Notes under the pieces: model-generated
Told to the model about the DNA's origin: nothing
The model's database searches: none
Seen by the model: the letters and a program-made list of their open reading frames with translations, nothing else
Made by a program: the position numbers and the translations under genes
NCBI GenBank assembly: GCA_964583615.1
Contig: CAZOWM010000009.1
Coordinates: 1 to 64,000, forward strand
DNA: 64,000 bases
Reading direction: 5' to 3'
DNA from: CAZOWM01 sp964583615
Lineage (GTDB): Bacteria > Spirochaetota > B62-G9 > DRHN01
Shown here: positions 14,957-24,177 of the stretch, in pieces
How the letters are laid out: every line of letters begins with the position of its first letter
Position numbering within the stretch: position 1 is the stretch's first letter

Positions 14957-17048
14957 AAAATCACTAGTCATCGTCGAATCGCCTACAAAGGCGAAGACCA
15001 TCAACAAATATCTCGGAAAAGGCTACACGGTGAAATCTTCAAAGGGTCACCTCATCGACCTGCCGAAGTCGAGACTTGCGGTTGATGTCAACAACGGGTT
15101 CAAACCTGATTACATCACAATCAGGGGAAGGGGAAAGATCCTCAACGAGTTGAAGAAAGAGGCGCAGAAGAGTGACGCTATTTATCTCGCTGCCGACAGT
15201 GACCGTGAGGGTGAGGCGATTTCCTTTCATATAAAGAATGCTCTGGAAAAGAATAACAGAAATGCACAGATCAAGCGAATCGTTTTCAACGAGATCACGG
15301 AACAGGCGATTCAGGAATCTCTTGCTCATCCGAGGAACATCGATCTGTCTCTGGTAGATGCACAGAAAGCGCGAAGAATTCTCGACAGGCTTGTCGGCTA
15401 CAATCTCTCTCCTCTGCTTTGGGAAAAGATAAAGAAGGGTTTATCTGCGGGCCGGGTTCAGTCGGTCGCGCTCAGAGTGATCTGTGAACGCGAGAATGAA
15501 ATCGAAAAATTTATTCCCGAGGAATTTTGGACAATCGAGGCGAAGTTCGAAAAAGACTCTATCCAGTTTATTGCCCGGCTTCAGCGCTTTCAGGGTGAAA
15601 AAATAACTATCGGAACTGAACACGAGGCTGACCGGATCCTGAAAAGTGTCAAAGACGGTCCATTCGTCATTACTGCGGCCGAGAAAAAAGAACGGAAAAG
15701 AAGGCCCACGGCGCCATTTACCACAAGCACGCTGCAGCAGGCGGCAGGATCGAGGCTCGGGTTTCCCTCGAAGAAGACGATGATGATTGCACAACAGCTT
15801 TATGAGGGCATAAACCTTGAGCAGGGTCCCGTCGGTTTGATCACCTATATGAGAACCGACTCTGTAAGGGTCGCAGATAGCGCGCGAAAAGAAGCGCGGG
15901 AATACATTCTCGGGCACTTTTCGAGTAACTATCTTCCGCAGAAAGAAAATATTTACAAAAACAAAAAGGGGAGCCAGGATGCACACGAGGCGATCCGCCC
16001 CACTTTAGTGCAGAGGACTCCCAAGGATATCAAATCTTTTCTCAATCGAGACCAGATGCGGCTTTATACCCTCATCTGGGAGCAGTTTCTTGCATCACAG
16101 ATGACGCCTGCACGGCAGATGCATGTGGCGGTTGACATAGAGTCAGACGGAGGTCTGTTCAGAGCAAACGGGCAAAAAATCGTATTCGATGGATTCTTGA
16201 GAGTTCTGAAATCGAGTGATAAGTCAGCGGCAAAGGCTCTTCCGGAACTGAATACGGGTGAGGTTTTAACACCGCTCGCGGTGGAAAAACAGGTCCATTA
16301 TACCGAACCCCCGCCCCGCTTCACAGACGCGACCCTCGTTCGGTTTCTCGAGGAATCGGGCATCGGAAGACCGAGCACATACGCTCCCATCATCTCAACT
16401 CTCTTGAACAGGTATTATATCGAAAGAAAGGAGCGGCAGTTCAGACCAACATTTTTAGGAAGACTCACAAACGATTTGCTCATAAAAAACTTTCCCGACC
16501 TGCTCAACATCGAATTCACCGCGAAGATGGAACAGCATCTCGATGAGATTGCAGAGGGAAAACTCCAGTGGGAATACCTTTTACAGGACTTCTATTTTCC
16601 ATTCAAAGAGCTTGTTGAAACCGCAAAAGAAAACCTTGAAAACTATAAAGGCATCACTGACGAGGAAACGGATTTCGTCTGTGAAAAATGCGGGCGCAAA
16701 ATGGTTAAGAAGCTGGGGAAGTACGGCTATTTTCTCGCATGTCCCGGATTTCCGGAATGCAGGAATACAAAGCCGCTTCCCCTTGGCAAGTGCCCAAGGC
16801 AGGGCTGCGATGGTGTGATTGTCGAGAGAAAGACGAAGAGGGGGAGAAAATTCTACGGGTGCAGCAATTATCCCGAGTGTGATTTCATGACGTGGGATGC
16901 TCCTGCATCGAGGAACTGCCCGAAGTGCGGAAGCATCATGGTGCAGAAATCCATTGAGGGTAAACAGTATCTCATCTGTCTAAACGAAGCATGCGCTTAT
17001 CAGGAGCCGCTTGAAAAAAACGCATCAAAGCTGTTGCAGGAGGTTTGA
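14946..17048 (+). CDS. topA: DNA topoisomerase I
   Basis: 700 residues. Type IA topoisomerase that relaxes negative supercoils. Toprim domain at the start (LVIVESPTKAKTINKYLG, then AADSDREGEAISFHI with the acidic triad), and the active-site tyrosine in GLITYMRTDSVRVA at about 300. The C-terminus carries three four-cysteine zinc ribbons: CEKCGRKM...CPGFPEC, CPRQGCDG...CSNYPECDF, and CPKCGSIM...CLNEAC. Start ATG 14946 lies within the dprA end, as expected for a coupled pair. The Xer gene follows after 30 bases. Confidence 0.97.
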   Translation: MENKKSLVIVESPTKAKTINKYLGKGYTVKSSKGHLIDLPKSRLAVDVNNGFKPDYITIRGRGKILNELKKEAQKSDAIYLAADSDREGEAISFHIKNALEKNNRNAQIKRIVFNEITEQAIQESLAHPRNIDLSLVDAQKARRILDRLVGYNLSPLLWEKIKKGLSAGRVQSVALRVICERENEIEKFIPEEFWTIEAKFEKDSIQFIARLQRFQGEKITIGTEHEADRILKSVKDGPFVITAAEKKERKRRPTAPFTTSTLQQAAGSRLGFPSKKTMMIAQQLYEGINLEQGPVGLITYMRTDSVRVADSARKEAREYILGHFSSNYLPQKENIYKNKKGSQDAHEAIRPTLVQRTPKDIKSFLNRDQMRLYTLIWEQFLASQMTPARQMHVAVDIESDGGLFRANGQKIVFDGFLRVLKSSDKSAAKALPELNTGEVLTPLAVEKQVHYTEPPPRFTDATLVRFLEESGIGRPSTYAPIISTLLNRYYIERKERQFRPTFLGRLTNDLLIKNFPDLLNIEFTAKMEQHLDEIAEGKLQWEYLLQDFYFPFKELVETAKENLENYKGITDEETDFVCEKCGRKMVKKLGKYGYFLACPGFPECRNTKPLPLGKCPRQGCDGVIVERKTKRGRKFYGCSNYPECDFMTWDAPASRNCPKCGSIMVQKSIEGKQYLICLNEACAYQEPLEKNASKLLQEV

Positions 17049-17078
17049 AAACACGGGTGGCTGGGAGCTGAACCGAAA

Positions 17079-17993
17079 ATGTCGGGAGTTGTCGATAGGG
17101 CTAACCTGAAGACCCCGGACTACAGGGACCGGATACAAAACTTTTCAGACTATCTCAGGGTCATAAATCGTTCGGACAATACGGTTCGCTGGTATGTGAA
17201 TGACTGCGTGCTGTTTTTACGGTTTATCGAGTCTCAGTGGGGTGAAATGGGGCTGAAGGATATCGGAAAAGACCAGCTGAGGGATTTTCTCGCCCATGAG
17301 CTTTCACGTGGAGTCGGAAGAACGTCTTTGATGCGGAGAGTGTCGGGAATTAAAAATTTTTTCCGGTTTCTGATCAGGCAGGAAATCATCGAGGACAGCA
17401 GTATCATGAATGTGAAGACGCCAAAAGCGGAAAGAAAGCTTCCCAAGGTGACGTCTGAAGAGCAGATTGCCTTTATGCTTTCGCACTCATTTGGAAATAC
17501 AAAGCTGGACAGGCGAAATCTGGCGATCTTTGCGTTTCTCTACGCAACGGGAGCGAGGGTAAGCGAGCTTATCGGATTGAACAGAATGGATCTGGATTTC
17601 AAAACCGGGCTCGTACGGTTGAAGGGAAAGGGGAGCAAAACGCGGTTTGTTCCTGCAGGAAATTTTGCAACTGCAAAAGTCAGGGGATGGCTTGAGGAGC
17701 GTGGTGGAGATTCAGAGGCCGTGTTTACCACTCTCGCAGGAAACAGGCTGAGTGTGAGGCAGATCAGAAATATCTTGAACAGGGCGATCATAAAATCAGG
17801 GGTGAACGCCCGAATGTCCCCTCACACGATGAGGCATTCTTTTGCAACCCACATGCTCGATCACGGTGCGGATGTAAGGATCGTTCAGGAGCTGCTCGGC
17901 CACGTGAGCCTCTCAACGACACAGATCTACACGCATGTTACGCGCGAGCGGCTCAGGAGACTGTACAACAGATATCACCCTCATGGAAAATGA
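17079..17993 (+). CDS. Xer-type tyrosine recombinase
   Basis: 304 residues, the usual size of XerC/XerD. The N-terminal core-binding domain occupies residues 15-105 and the catalytic domain 125-300. All catalytic residues are present: Arg160 (ATGARVSEL), Lys184, His249 and Arg252 (HTMRHSFATH), His275 (LLGHVSLSTTQ) and Tyr284 (IYTHV). It probably resolves chromosome dimers at dif. Whether it is XerC, XerD or a single Xer cannot be told by eye. Its place between topA and hslV matches the codV/xerC position in other bacteria, which favours a chromosomal rather than mobile recombinase. Confidence 0.93.
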   Translation: MSGVVDRANLKTPDYRDRIQNFSDYLRVINRSDNTVRWYVNDCVLFLRFIESQWGEMGLKDIGKDQLRDFLAHELSRGVGRTSLMRRVSGIKNFFRFLIRQEIIEDSSIMNVKTPKAERKLPKVTSEEQIAFMLSHSFGNTKLDRRNLAIFAFLYATGARVSELIGLNRMDLDFKTGLVRLKGKGSKTRFVPAGNFATAKVRGWLEERGGDSEAVFTTLAGNRLSVRQIRNILNRAIIKSGVNARMSPHTMRHSFATHMLDHGADVRIVQELLGHVSLSTTQIYTHVTRERLRRLYNRYHPHGK

Positions 17994-18044
17994 GGGAAAA
18001 GGCGGTCACCAGAAGAGGGATTTTCAGTATTCTGAGGAGGATGT

Positions 18045-18602
18045 ATGTTCAAAGGAACAACTGTGCTGGCAATGATGGGGGAACAAAGTGTTGCCATGGG
18101 CGGAGACGGACAGGTCACCATGGGACAGACGGTGATGAAGGGCGATGCACGAAAAGTGCGGAGGATGTATGACGGAAAGGTGCTTGCCGGTTTCGCAGGT
18201 TCGACTGCGGATGCGTTCGCTCTCTTCGAAAAATTCGAAGGAAAGCTCAATGAATACGGAGGTGATCTCGCTCGGGCAGCGGTAGAGCTCGCAAAGGAGT
18301 GGAGACTCGACAGAGTGCTGCGAAGGCTTGAAGCGCTGCTCGTGGTTGCGGATCAATCGAACATGTTTCTCATTTCAGGAACCGGCGACGTGATCAAACC
18401 GGAGGATGAAGGTATTCTTGCGATCGGGACCGGCGGCGCATACGCATTGGCTGCGGCAAAGGCATTCATCAGATCAGGAAACAAGATGTCCCCGAGGGAA
18501 GTGGTTTCCGAATCCTTGAAGATTGCAGCCTCGATATGTATTTATACAAATGAGAATATTACGGTAGAGGAGATAAAATGGGAAGATCAGAAAAAGAGCT
18601 GA
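18045..18602 (+). CDS. hslV: HslV peptidase subunit of the HslUV protease
   Basis: 185 residues. Proteasome-like threonine peptidase that forms a two-ring dodecamer fed by HslU. The start MFKGTTVLAMMG shows a four-residue propeptide; Thr5 would be the exposed catalytic residue. Other family parts are GDGQVTMGQTVMKG, KVLAGFAGSTADAFALFE, LIVADQSN-like VVADQSNMFLISGTGDV and AIGTGGAYALAAAKA. GAGGAGG lies six bases before ATG 18045. It overlaps hslU by 25 bases. Confidence 0.97.
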   Translation: MFKGTTVLAMMGEQSVAMGGDGQVTMGQTVMKGDARKVRRMYDGKVLAGFAGSTADAFALFEKFEGKLNEYGGDLARAAVELAKEWRLDRVLRRLEALLVVADQSNMFLISGTGDVIKPEDEGILAIGTGGAYALAAAKAFIRSGNKMSPREVVSESLKIAASICIYTNENITVEEIKWEDQKKS

Positions 18603-19957
18603 CTCCTGCGCAGATAGTGGAGGAGCTCGACACCTATATCATAGGTCAGGAAAAGGCAAAAAAATCGGTTGCAATCGCACTTCGAAACCGATTCAGACGC
18701 AAAAATCTTCCTGAAGAGCTCAGGGATGAGGTGGCTCCGAAAAATATCGTCATGATCGGCCCCACAGGAGTGGGGAAAACAGAAATCGCCAAACGGCTTT
18801 CGAATATCAGCGGTGCGCCTTTCATAAAGGTCGAAGCAACCAAATACACAGAGGTCGGGTATGTAGGACGAGATGTGGAAAGTATGATTAGAGACCTCAC
18901 CAATATTTCGATAAATGATGTGAAAAAGGAAATGAGCGAGGAGGTTGAGCAGCTCGCGAAGGAACGTGCTGAAGACGATCTTCTTGATATCCTGCTTCCT
19001 CCGATTTCCTTCCCGAAAAGGACGCCCGAGGCACAGGGAAGCGTTGTCTCCACCGGCGCAGGGGCTGAGGGAAAGCGGAGAAATACCCGGGAGCGGTTCA
19101 GAGAGATGTTAAAAAAAGGCGAGCTCGAGGAAAAGGTTATCGAAATCGAGGTGAAACAATCGCGCCCGCAGGTGCTGGGTATGTTCGCGGGAACGGGACT
19201 CGAGGACATGGACCAGAACCTTTCGAATATGTTCGGCAATATCTTTCCGGAAAAAAAGAAGAGGAAAAAAGTAACTGTGAAAGAGGCACGAAAGGTCCTG
19301 GAGGAGGAGGAGAGGGACAAGCTTATCGATATGGACAAGGTGGTGAAGGTCGCAGTCGAGCGTGTGGAGCAGTCGGGGATTGTGTTTCTCGACGAGATCG
19401 ACAAGATTGCGCAAAAGGGAACAGTGCACGGACCGGATGTTTCACGAGAGGGGGTACAGCGTGACATACTTCCCATTGTCGAGGGTTCCACAGTAATGAC
19501 GAAGTACGGTGCTGTGCGTACCCATCACATCCTGTTTATCGCTGCCGGTGCGTTTCATATGAGCAAGCCCTCCGATCTCATTCCAGAGCTGCAGGGAAGA
19601 TTTCCTATCAGAGTGGAGCTGAAGAGCCTGTCTACTGATGATCTTGAAAAAATCCTCACCCAGCCCAAGAACGCGCTTGTAAAGCAGTATTCTGCGCTTC
19701 TCGAAACCGAAGGGGTTGATCTCGATTTCAAACCGGAGGCGATACAAGAAATCGCGAAAATCGCGACCTTCGTGAATTCCCAGACAGAGAACATCGGTGC
19801 ACGGCGTCTTTATACGATCATGGAGCTTTTGCTCGAAGATGTGTCATTCAATGCTCCCGAATTGAAAGGGCAGAAGATACCGATTACAGTGGATTACGTG
19901 AGGTCGAAACTCAAGGATGTGCTCGCGGATAAAGACCTGTCAAAATACATACTATAG
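18578..19957 (+). CDS. hslU: HslU ATPase subunit of the HslUV protease
   Basis: 459 residues, normal length. AAA+ unfoldase that feeds proteins to HslV. Walker A GPTGVGKT at 61-68, the pore loop region VEATKYTEVGYVGRDVESMIRD split over residues 87-108, a variable inserted I-domain (about 110-235), Walker B IVFLDEIDKIA near 270, and sensor and C-terminal parts ending KDLSKYIL, the tail that docks on HslV. A GATAAA-rich spacer of 61 bases leads to flgB, with no terminator, so protease and flagellar genes may share transcripts as in Borrelia. Confidence 0.97.
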   Translation: MGRSEKELTPAQIVEELDTYIIGQEKAKKSVAIALRNRFRRKNLPEELRDEVAPKNIVMIGPTGVGKTEIAKRLSNISGAPFIKVEATKYTEVGYVGRDVESMIRDLTNISINDVKKEMSEEVEQLAKERAEDDLLDILLPPISFPKRTPEAQGSVVSTGAGAEGKRRNTRERFREMLKKGELEEKVIEIEVKQSRPQVLGMFAGTGLEDMDQNLSNMFGNIFPEKKKRKKVTVKEARKVLEEEERDKLIDMDKVVKVAVERVEQSGIVFLDEIDKIAQKGTVHGPDVSREGVQRDILPIVEGSTVMTKYGAVRTHHILFIAAGAFHMSKPSDLIPELQGRFPIRVELKSLSTDDLEKILTQPKNALVKQYSALLETEGVDLDFKPEAIQEIAKIATFVNSQTENIGARRLYTIMELLLEDVSFNAPELKGQKIPITVDYVRSKLKDVLADKDLSKYIL

Positions 19958-20018
19958 GGTTTTATGATTTTTCCGAAAATGTAGGTAAAGCGGTATGAGA
20001 TGAGGAGGGAGACGGACT

Positions 20019-20435
20019 GTGTTTCTGAATTCGGGATTTATGCAGACGCAGGACATCCTGCAGAGGGCTATGTCCGCTTCGCTGGTGCGACAGGAAGTCA
20101 TTGCCGACAACATTGCGAATGCAGATACACCGCATTTCAAGCGGAGTGAGGTGGCATTTGAGAGTGAGCTGCTTCGTGCGCTCAGCTCAGAAGACCCGCA
20201 TCCCTTCCCTGCGGCCATGACGCACCCGAGACATATCTCCTTTTCCCGACCCATGGATTACCGTGAGGTGAAGCCGATCGTGTACCTTGACTATTCGACG
20301 ACGTACAGAAACGACGGCAACAATGTTGACATTGAAAAGGAAATGGTCGACGCACGGGAGAACGCTCTTCGGTATATGGCTATGACGCAGCGCGTGAGTG
20401 ATAACTTTCGGCTCCTTGACATTGTGATGAGGTAA
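20019..20435 (+). CDS. flgB: Flagellar proximal rod protein FlgB
   Basis: 138 residues, the usual size. Rod subunit near the MS ring. The rod signature is clear in LVRQEVIADNIANADTPHFKRSEV (residues about 23-46), with the family end ENALRYMAMTQRVSDNFRLLDIVMR. The start is GTG 20019 with GAGGAGGGA nine bases upstream. First gene of the flagellar series; no sigma-28 promoter was found before it, so it is probably read from upstream. Confidence 0.96.
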   Translation: MFLNSGFMQTQDILQRAMSASLVRQEVIADNIANADTPHFKRSEVAFESELLRALSSEDPHPFPAAMTHPRHISFSRPMDYREVKPIVYLDYSTTYRNDGNNVDIEKEMVDARENALRYMAMTQRVSDNFRLLDIVMR

Positions 20436-20440
20436 ACGAA

Positions 20441-20899
20441 ATGGGAATATTTACAGCAATGAATATCGCATCTTCAGGTCTCACCGCTCAGCGTTTGCGA
20501 ATGGACGTGATATCCAACAATATAGCAAACGCAACGACAACGCGAACCACCGACGGAGGACCTTTTAGACGGAAGAGAGTGGTGCTTCGACCGAGAAATG
20601 ACGACCTGGAGTTCCGGACACGTCTTTTACCGCAGGCCCTGTGGCGGGGAATAGGAGAAGGTGTGCGTGCCATAAAAATCGAGGAAGATCGGAGTCCTTC
20701 GCGGCTGGTCTATGACCCGACTCATCCTGATGCGATACAAACCGGACCGCAGAAGGGTTATGTGAAGTTTCCGAATGTGAATATTGTCACTGAAATGGTT
20801 GACATGATCTCTGCAAGCAGGGCATACGAGGCGAATGTGACGATTATTCAAAACTCGAGCCAGATGTTCATGAGAGGGCTCGAGATTGGACGCAGATAG
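20441..20899 (+). CDS. flgC: Flagellar proximal rod protein FlgC
   Basis: 152 residues. Rod subunit next to FlgB. Shows the N-terminal rod motif SGLTAQRLRMDVISNNIANA and the C-terminal part GYVKFPNVNIVTEMVDMISASRAYEANV, both diagnostic. Separated from flgB by five bases. Confidence 0.97.
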   Translation: MGIFTAMNIASSGLTAQRLRMDVISNNIANATTTRTTDGGPFRRKRVVLRPRNDDLEFRTRLLPQALWRGIGEGVRAIKIEEDRSPSRLVYDPTHPDAIQTGPQKGYVKFPNVNIVTEMVDMISASRAYEANVTIIQNSSQMFMRGLEIGRR

Positions 20900-20956
20900 T
20901 GGGTAACCTCTGTGAGAGAACGATGAACTTTTTCGTATGGGGAAATGGAGGAGAGC

Positions 20957-21280
20957 ATGGTGAATGTGCACGGTAATGATGTATTTATGAATGCAACCCA
21001 TGGGGCGCATTTCGGGTTTGTTGAGAGGCAGAAAGGCGCGAAGAGTGGACAAGATTTCGTTACGGAATTTTCCAATGCCTTGAAAGACGCGCTCTACAGG
21101 GTAAATGATCTTCAGCTCCAATCGGACGGGCTGACAAAAGCACTCGCGGTAAGGCCGGATACGGTGGACATTCATGACGTGACCATCGCAGCGGAAAAGG
21201 CGCGCACCTCACTTCTTCTCACAAAATCGATTGTGGAGAGGATCACGCAGGCGTACAGGGAGCTCATCAACATGCGGTAA
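20957..21280 (+). CDS. fliE: Flagellar hook-basal body protein FliE
   Basis: 107 residues. FliE joins the MS ring to the proximal rod. The C-terminal half has the family pattern DFVTEFSNALKDALYRVNDLQ, DTVDIHDVTIAAEKARTSLLL and VERITQAYRELINMR. Start ATG 20957 is preferred because GGAGGAG precedes it by about four bases; ATG 20945 is in frame and possible. Confidence 0.94.
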   Translation: MVNVHGNDVFMNATHGAHFGFVERQKGAKSGQDFVTEFSNALKDALYRVNDLQLQSDGLTKALAVRPDTVDIHDVTIAAEKARTSLLLTKSIVERITQAYRELINMR

Positions 21281-21327
21281 GCGCGAAGAGTCTCATGGGT
21301 TGGTAACCCGATCGTTGGGAGGGGAGA

Positions 21328-23031
21328 ATGGATGCATTCTTTAAGAAGATTCTGGAAAATGCAAAAAATTTGCTTTCCAAGCTGAACCGGACGCAGAAAC
21401 TGATTCTCATCGGAGTCGTCGCGCTCGTCATCGTCGGGTTCTTCTTCCTCATATCTTTCTCATCAAAACAAACCGAAGCACTTCTTTTTCGGACCCCGCT
21501 CGAGCAGTATGACTACATGCGGATTACAAACAAGCTCACTGAATGGGGTATGGATTACAAATCCCGTAATGACGAGTTTATCGTGGTACAGGATGAAAGT
21601 ACGAGTGCGTATTTGCGGATGAAGCTCGGACAGGCGGGGATTCTTCCAAGCGGTATCAAAGGCTGGGAGCTGTTTGACACACAGTCCTGGACGACAACGG
21701 ATTTCGAAAGGGACGTGAACAAGCGGCGGGCAATCATCGGTGAAATCACGCGCCATGTAAAACTGCTCGATGATGTGGAGGAAGTGAGCATACAGGTGAC
21801 CATGCCGGAGCCACAGCTCTACATCGACAACGAAGAGCCCTATACGGCGTCCGTCATCATCACCCCGTCGCCTTATTCGGATATACTTACTAACAAGAAG
21901 AAAATCCAGGGCATCATCGATCTTATCGCCTTCGGAGTGGACAGGCTGAAGCCGGAAAACGTGGTCGTCACCGACAACCACGGCAATATCCTTTCTGATT
22001 TTGATAAGGATGACGAAGTCACTTATCTCACCCGGGCGAAGGAGGAGTGGAAGATCAAAGAGAAACTCAGATTGAAGATGCAGGCGGAGATCAGCGAAAA
22101 GCTGAGGTCCGTACTGGGGAGGGACAAAGTGGATGTGTCTGTCGAGGTTGACCTGGATTTTGATCAGAAAGAGGTGGAGAAAACGGAGTTCATCCCGATC
22201 GTCAAAATACAGGACAATCCGGAAACCCCCTATGACGAGACTGAAGTCGAGCTGAACGTGGTGAGAAGCGAAAAAGACACGAAGGAATACTTTGAGGGTG
22301 TCGGGTTTGTACCGGAGGGGCCTCCAGGGGTAGAACCGAACATCCCGCCGGGATACAAGGAAGCACTTGGAGAAGGGACGAAGTACGAGAAAACAGAGAA
22401 CGTGAAAAATTACGAAATCAGTCAGCAGGTTTCACGCATCGAGTCTGCACCGTACAAAATCAAGAGAATCTCCGCTGCAGTCTGGGTAGACGGCACATGG
22501 AAGAAGGTCTTCGGTGATGACGGAAAACCGGTCATCATGAAAGAGGGGGGTATCAAACGTGAATATATTGTCCGCACTAAGGAAGAGATGCGAAGCTATG
22601 AAGAGATTGTAAAGGGAGCGATCGGATACGATCCGTCCAGAAAGGACACCGTCGTTGTGCAGAACATCATGTTCGACAGAATAAAGCAGTTCGAACTGGA
22701 AGATGCGTATATAAAGAGAAGGGAACAGGTCCGCAAGACGCTTCTCTCGGCGCTTATTGCTCTGTTTGCGATATTTATCATTACCCTTGCCTATCGCGGA
22801 ATTGCGCGTGAAGTGGCGCGGCGAAAGCGAATAAAGGAAGAAGAGCTCGCGCGTCAACAGCAGCTCATGCGGGAAGCCGCACTGAAAACTGCGGAGGCAG
22901 AGGGAGTCGAGGTCGAGCTCTCCACCGAGGAGAAGGCCCGGCTTGAAATGCAGGAAAACGTAATGAATCTGGCCAGGGAGCATCCGGAGGACGTGGCGAA
23001 ACTCATCAGAACCTGGCTTGCTGAAGAGTAA
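21328..23031 (+). CDS. fliF: Flagellar MS-ring protein FliF
   Basis: 567 residues. Forms the membrane ring on which the basal body is built. One membrane helix near the start (about 28-46, LILIGVVALVIVGFFFLISF), the periplasmic ring-building domains (IKGWELFDTQSWTTTDFERDVNKRRA region at about 110-135), and a second membrane helix at about 473-492 (LLSALIALFAIFIITLAYRG). The cytoplasmic tail (ENVMNLAREHPEDVAKLIRTWL) binds FliG. Start ATG 21328 follows GGGAGGGGAG. The tail is 18 bases from fliG. Confidence 0.97.
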   Translation: MDAFFKKILENAKNLLSKLNRTQKLILIGVVALVIVGFFFLISFSSKQTEALLFRTPLEQYDYMRITNKLTEWGMDYKSRNDEFIVVQDESTSAYLRMKLGQAGILPSGIKGWELFDTQSWTTTDFERDVNKRRAIIGEITRHVKLLDDVEEVSIQVTMPEPQLYIDNEEPYTASVIITPSPYSDILTNKKKIQGIIDLIAFGVDRLKPENVVVTDNHGNILSDFDKDDEVTYLTRAKEEWKIKEKLRLKMQAEISEKLRSVLGRDKVDVSVEVDLDFDQKEVEKTEFIPIVKIQDNPETPYDETEVELNVVRSEKDTKEYFEGVGFVPEGPPGVEPNIPPGYKEALGEGTKYEKTENVKNYEISQQVSRIESAPYKIKRISAAVWVDGTWKKVFGDDGKPVIMKEGGIKREYIVRTKEEMRSYEEIVKGAIGYDPSRKDTVVVQNIMFDRIKQFELEDAYIKRREQVRKTLLSALIALFAIFIITLAYRGIAREVARRKRIKEEELARQQQLMREAALKTAEAEGVEVELSTEEKARLEMQENVMNLAREHPEDVAKLIRTWLAEE

Positions 23032-23048
23032 ACGAGGAGGAGAAGATC

Positions 23049-24101
23049 ATGGCAAAGGTTCCTGCGAAACCGGTTCAAAGCAGCCACGTTTCAGGAGGGA
23101 AAAAATCACTCACAGGGAGGCAGAAGGCTGCGATTTTTCTCGTAACGCTCGGCTCTGAGATATCAGCAGAGATCTTCAAGCACCTGCGTGAGGATGAAAT
23201 AGAACAGCTCACTTTTGAGATAGCCCGTCTCGAAACGGTCGATCCAGGTGAACGGGACAAGGTCCTGATGGAGTTTCAGGAACTGATGATGGCGCAGGAT
23301 TTTATCTCTTCAGGTGGAATCGATTATGCCCGTGATTTGCTTGAAAGGGCTCTTGGATCTCAGAAAGCGATCGACATTATCAACCGCTTGACGTCATCCT
23401 TGCAGGTCAGGCCCTTTGATTTTATTCGCAGGACCGATCCCAGCCACTTATTAAATTTCATTCAGGCGGAGCACCCGCAGACGATTGCTCTGATTCTCGC
23501 ATATCTCGAACCGAACAAGGCGTCAATTATTCTCGGCTCTCTCCCTGACGATATCCAGGCAGATGTTGCGAAGCGTATAGCAACAATGGACAGAACCTCA
23601 CCTGATACACTGAGAGAGGTGGAAAGGGTTCTGGAAAAGAAGCTTTCAACACTTGCGAGCGAGGATTACACCGCTGCAGGCGGTATCGGAACCATTGTCG
23701 ATATTCTCAATCTTGTTGACAGGAGCACGGAAAAGACGATTATTGAGTCACTCGAGGAAGATGATCCTGAGCTCGCAGAAGAGATCAAAAAACGGATGTT
23801 CATCTTCGACGACATCGTCCTGCTCGATGATCGGGCAATACAGAAAGTGATGCGTGAAGTCGATACCCAGGATCTCGCAAAAGCGCTCAAGGGAGTAGAC
23901 TCCGAGGTACAGGATAAGATATTCAGAAATATGAGCAAACGGGCGAGCAGTCTCCTCAAGGAGGACATGGAATTTATGGGGCCTGTGCGGCTGAAGGATG
24001 TTGAGGAGGCCCAGCAAAAGATCGTGAGTATCATAAGAAAGCTTGAAGAAGCGGGTGAAATCGTTGTTGCCCGTGCGGGTGAGGACGAGCTCGTCATTTG
24101 A
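23049..24101 (+). CDS. fliG: Flagellar motor switch protein FliG
   Basis: 350 residues. Rotor protein that contacts MotA and sets rotation sense. N-terminal part (GRQKAAIFLVTLGSEISAEI), middle armadillo part with the EHPQTIALILAYL motif at about 140, and the C-terminal torque domain with FDDIVLLDDRAIQKVMREVD and the charged ridge region around 280-330. The family length is 330-350. A 76-base spacer with no feature separates it from fliH. Spirochaetes often have a second fliG elsewhere. Confidence 0.97.
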   Translation: MAKVPAKPVQSSHVSGGKKSLTGRQKAAIFLVTLGSEISAEIFKHLREDEIEQLTFEIARLETVDPGERDKVLMEFQELMMAQDFISSGGIDYARDLLERALGSQKAIDIINRLTSSLQVRPFDFIRRTDPSHLLNFIQAEHPQTIALILAYLEPNKASIILGSLPDDIQADVAKRIATMDRTSPDTLREVERVLEKKLSTLASEDYTAAGGIGTIVDILNLVDRSTEKTIIESLEEDDPELAEEIKKRMFIFDDIVLLDDRAIQKVMREVDTQDLAKALKGVDSEVQDKIFRNMSKRASSLLKEDMEFMGPVRLKDVEEAQQKIVSIIRKLEEAGEIVVARAGEDELVI

Positions 24102-24177
24102 TACGGTTGAGGAGGCAGATATTTCGAGTAGGTGACTGCCTGCAAGAATCGCAATTCTTTTTGATTGGGAGGCATCC

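Noticed and set aside
17079..17993. Xer recombinase as a mobile-element integrase
   Set aside because: It lies in a housekeeping row (topA-xer-hslVU) seen in other bacteria, without att repeats or cargo genes.
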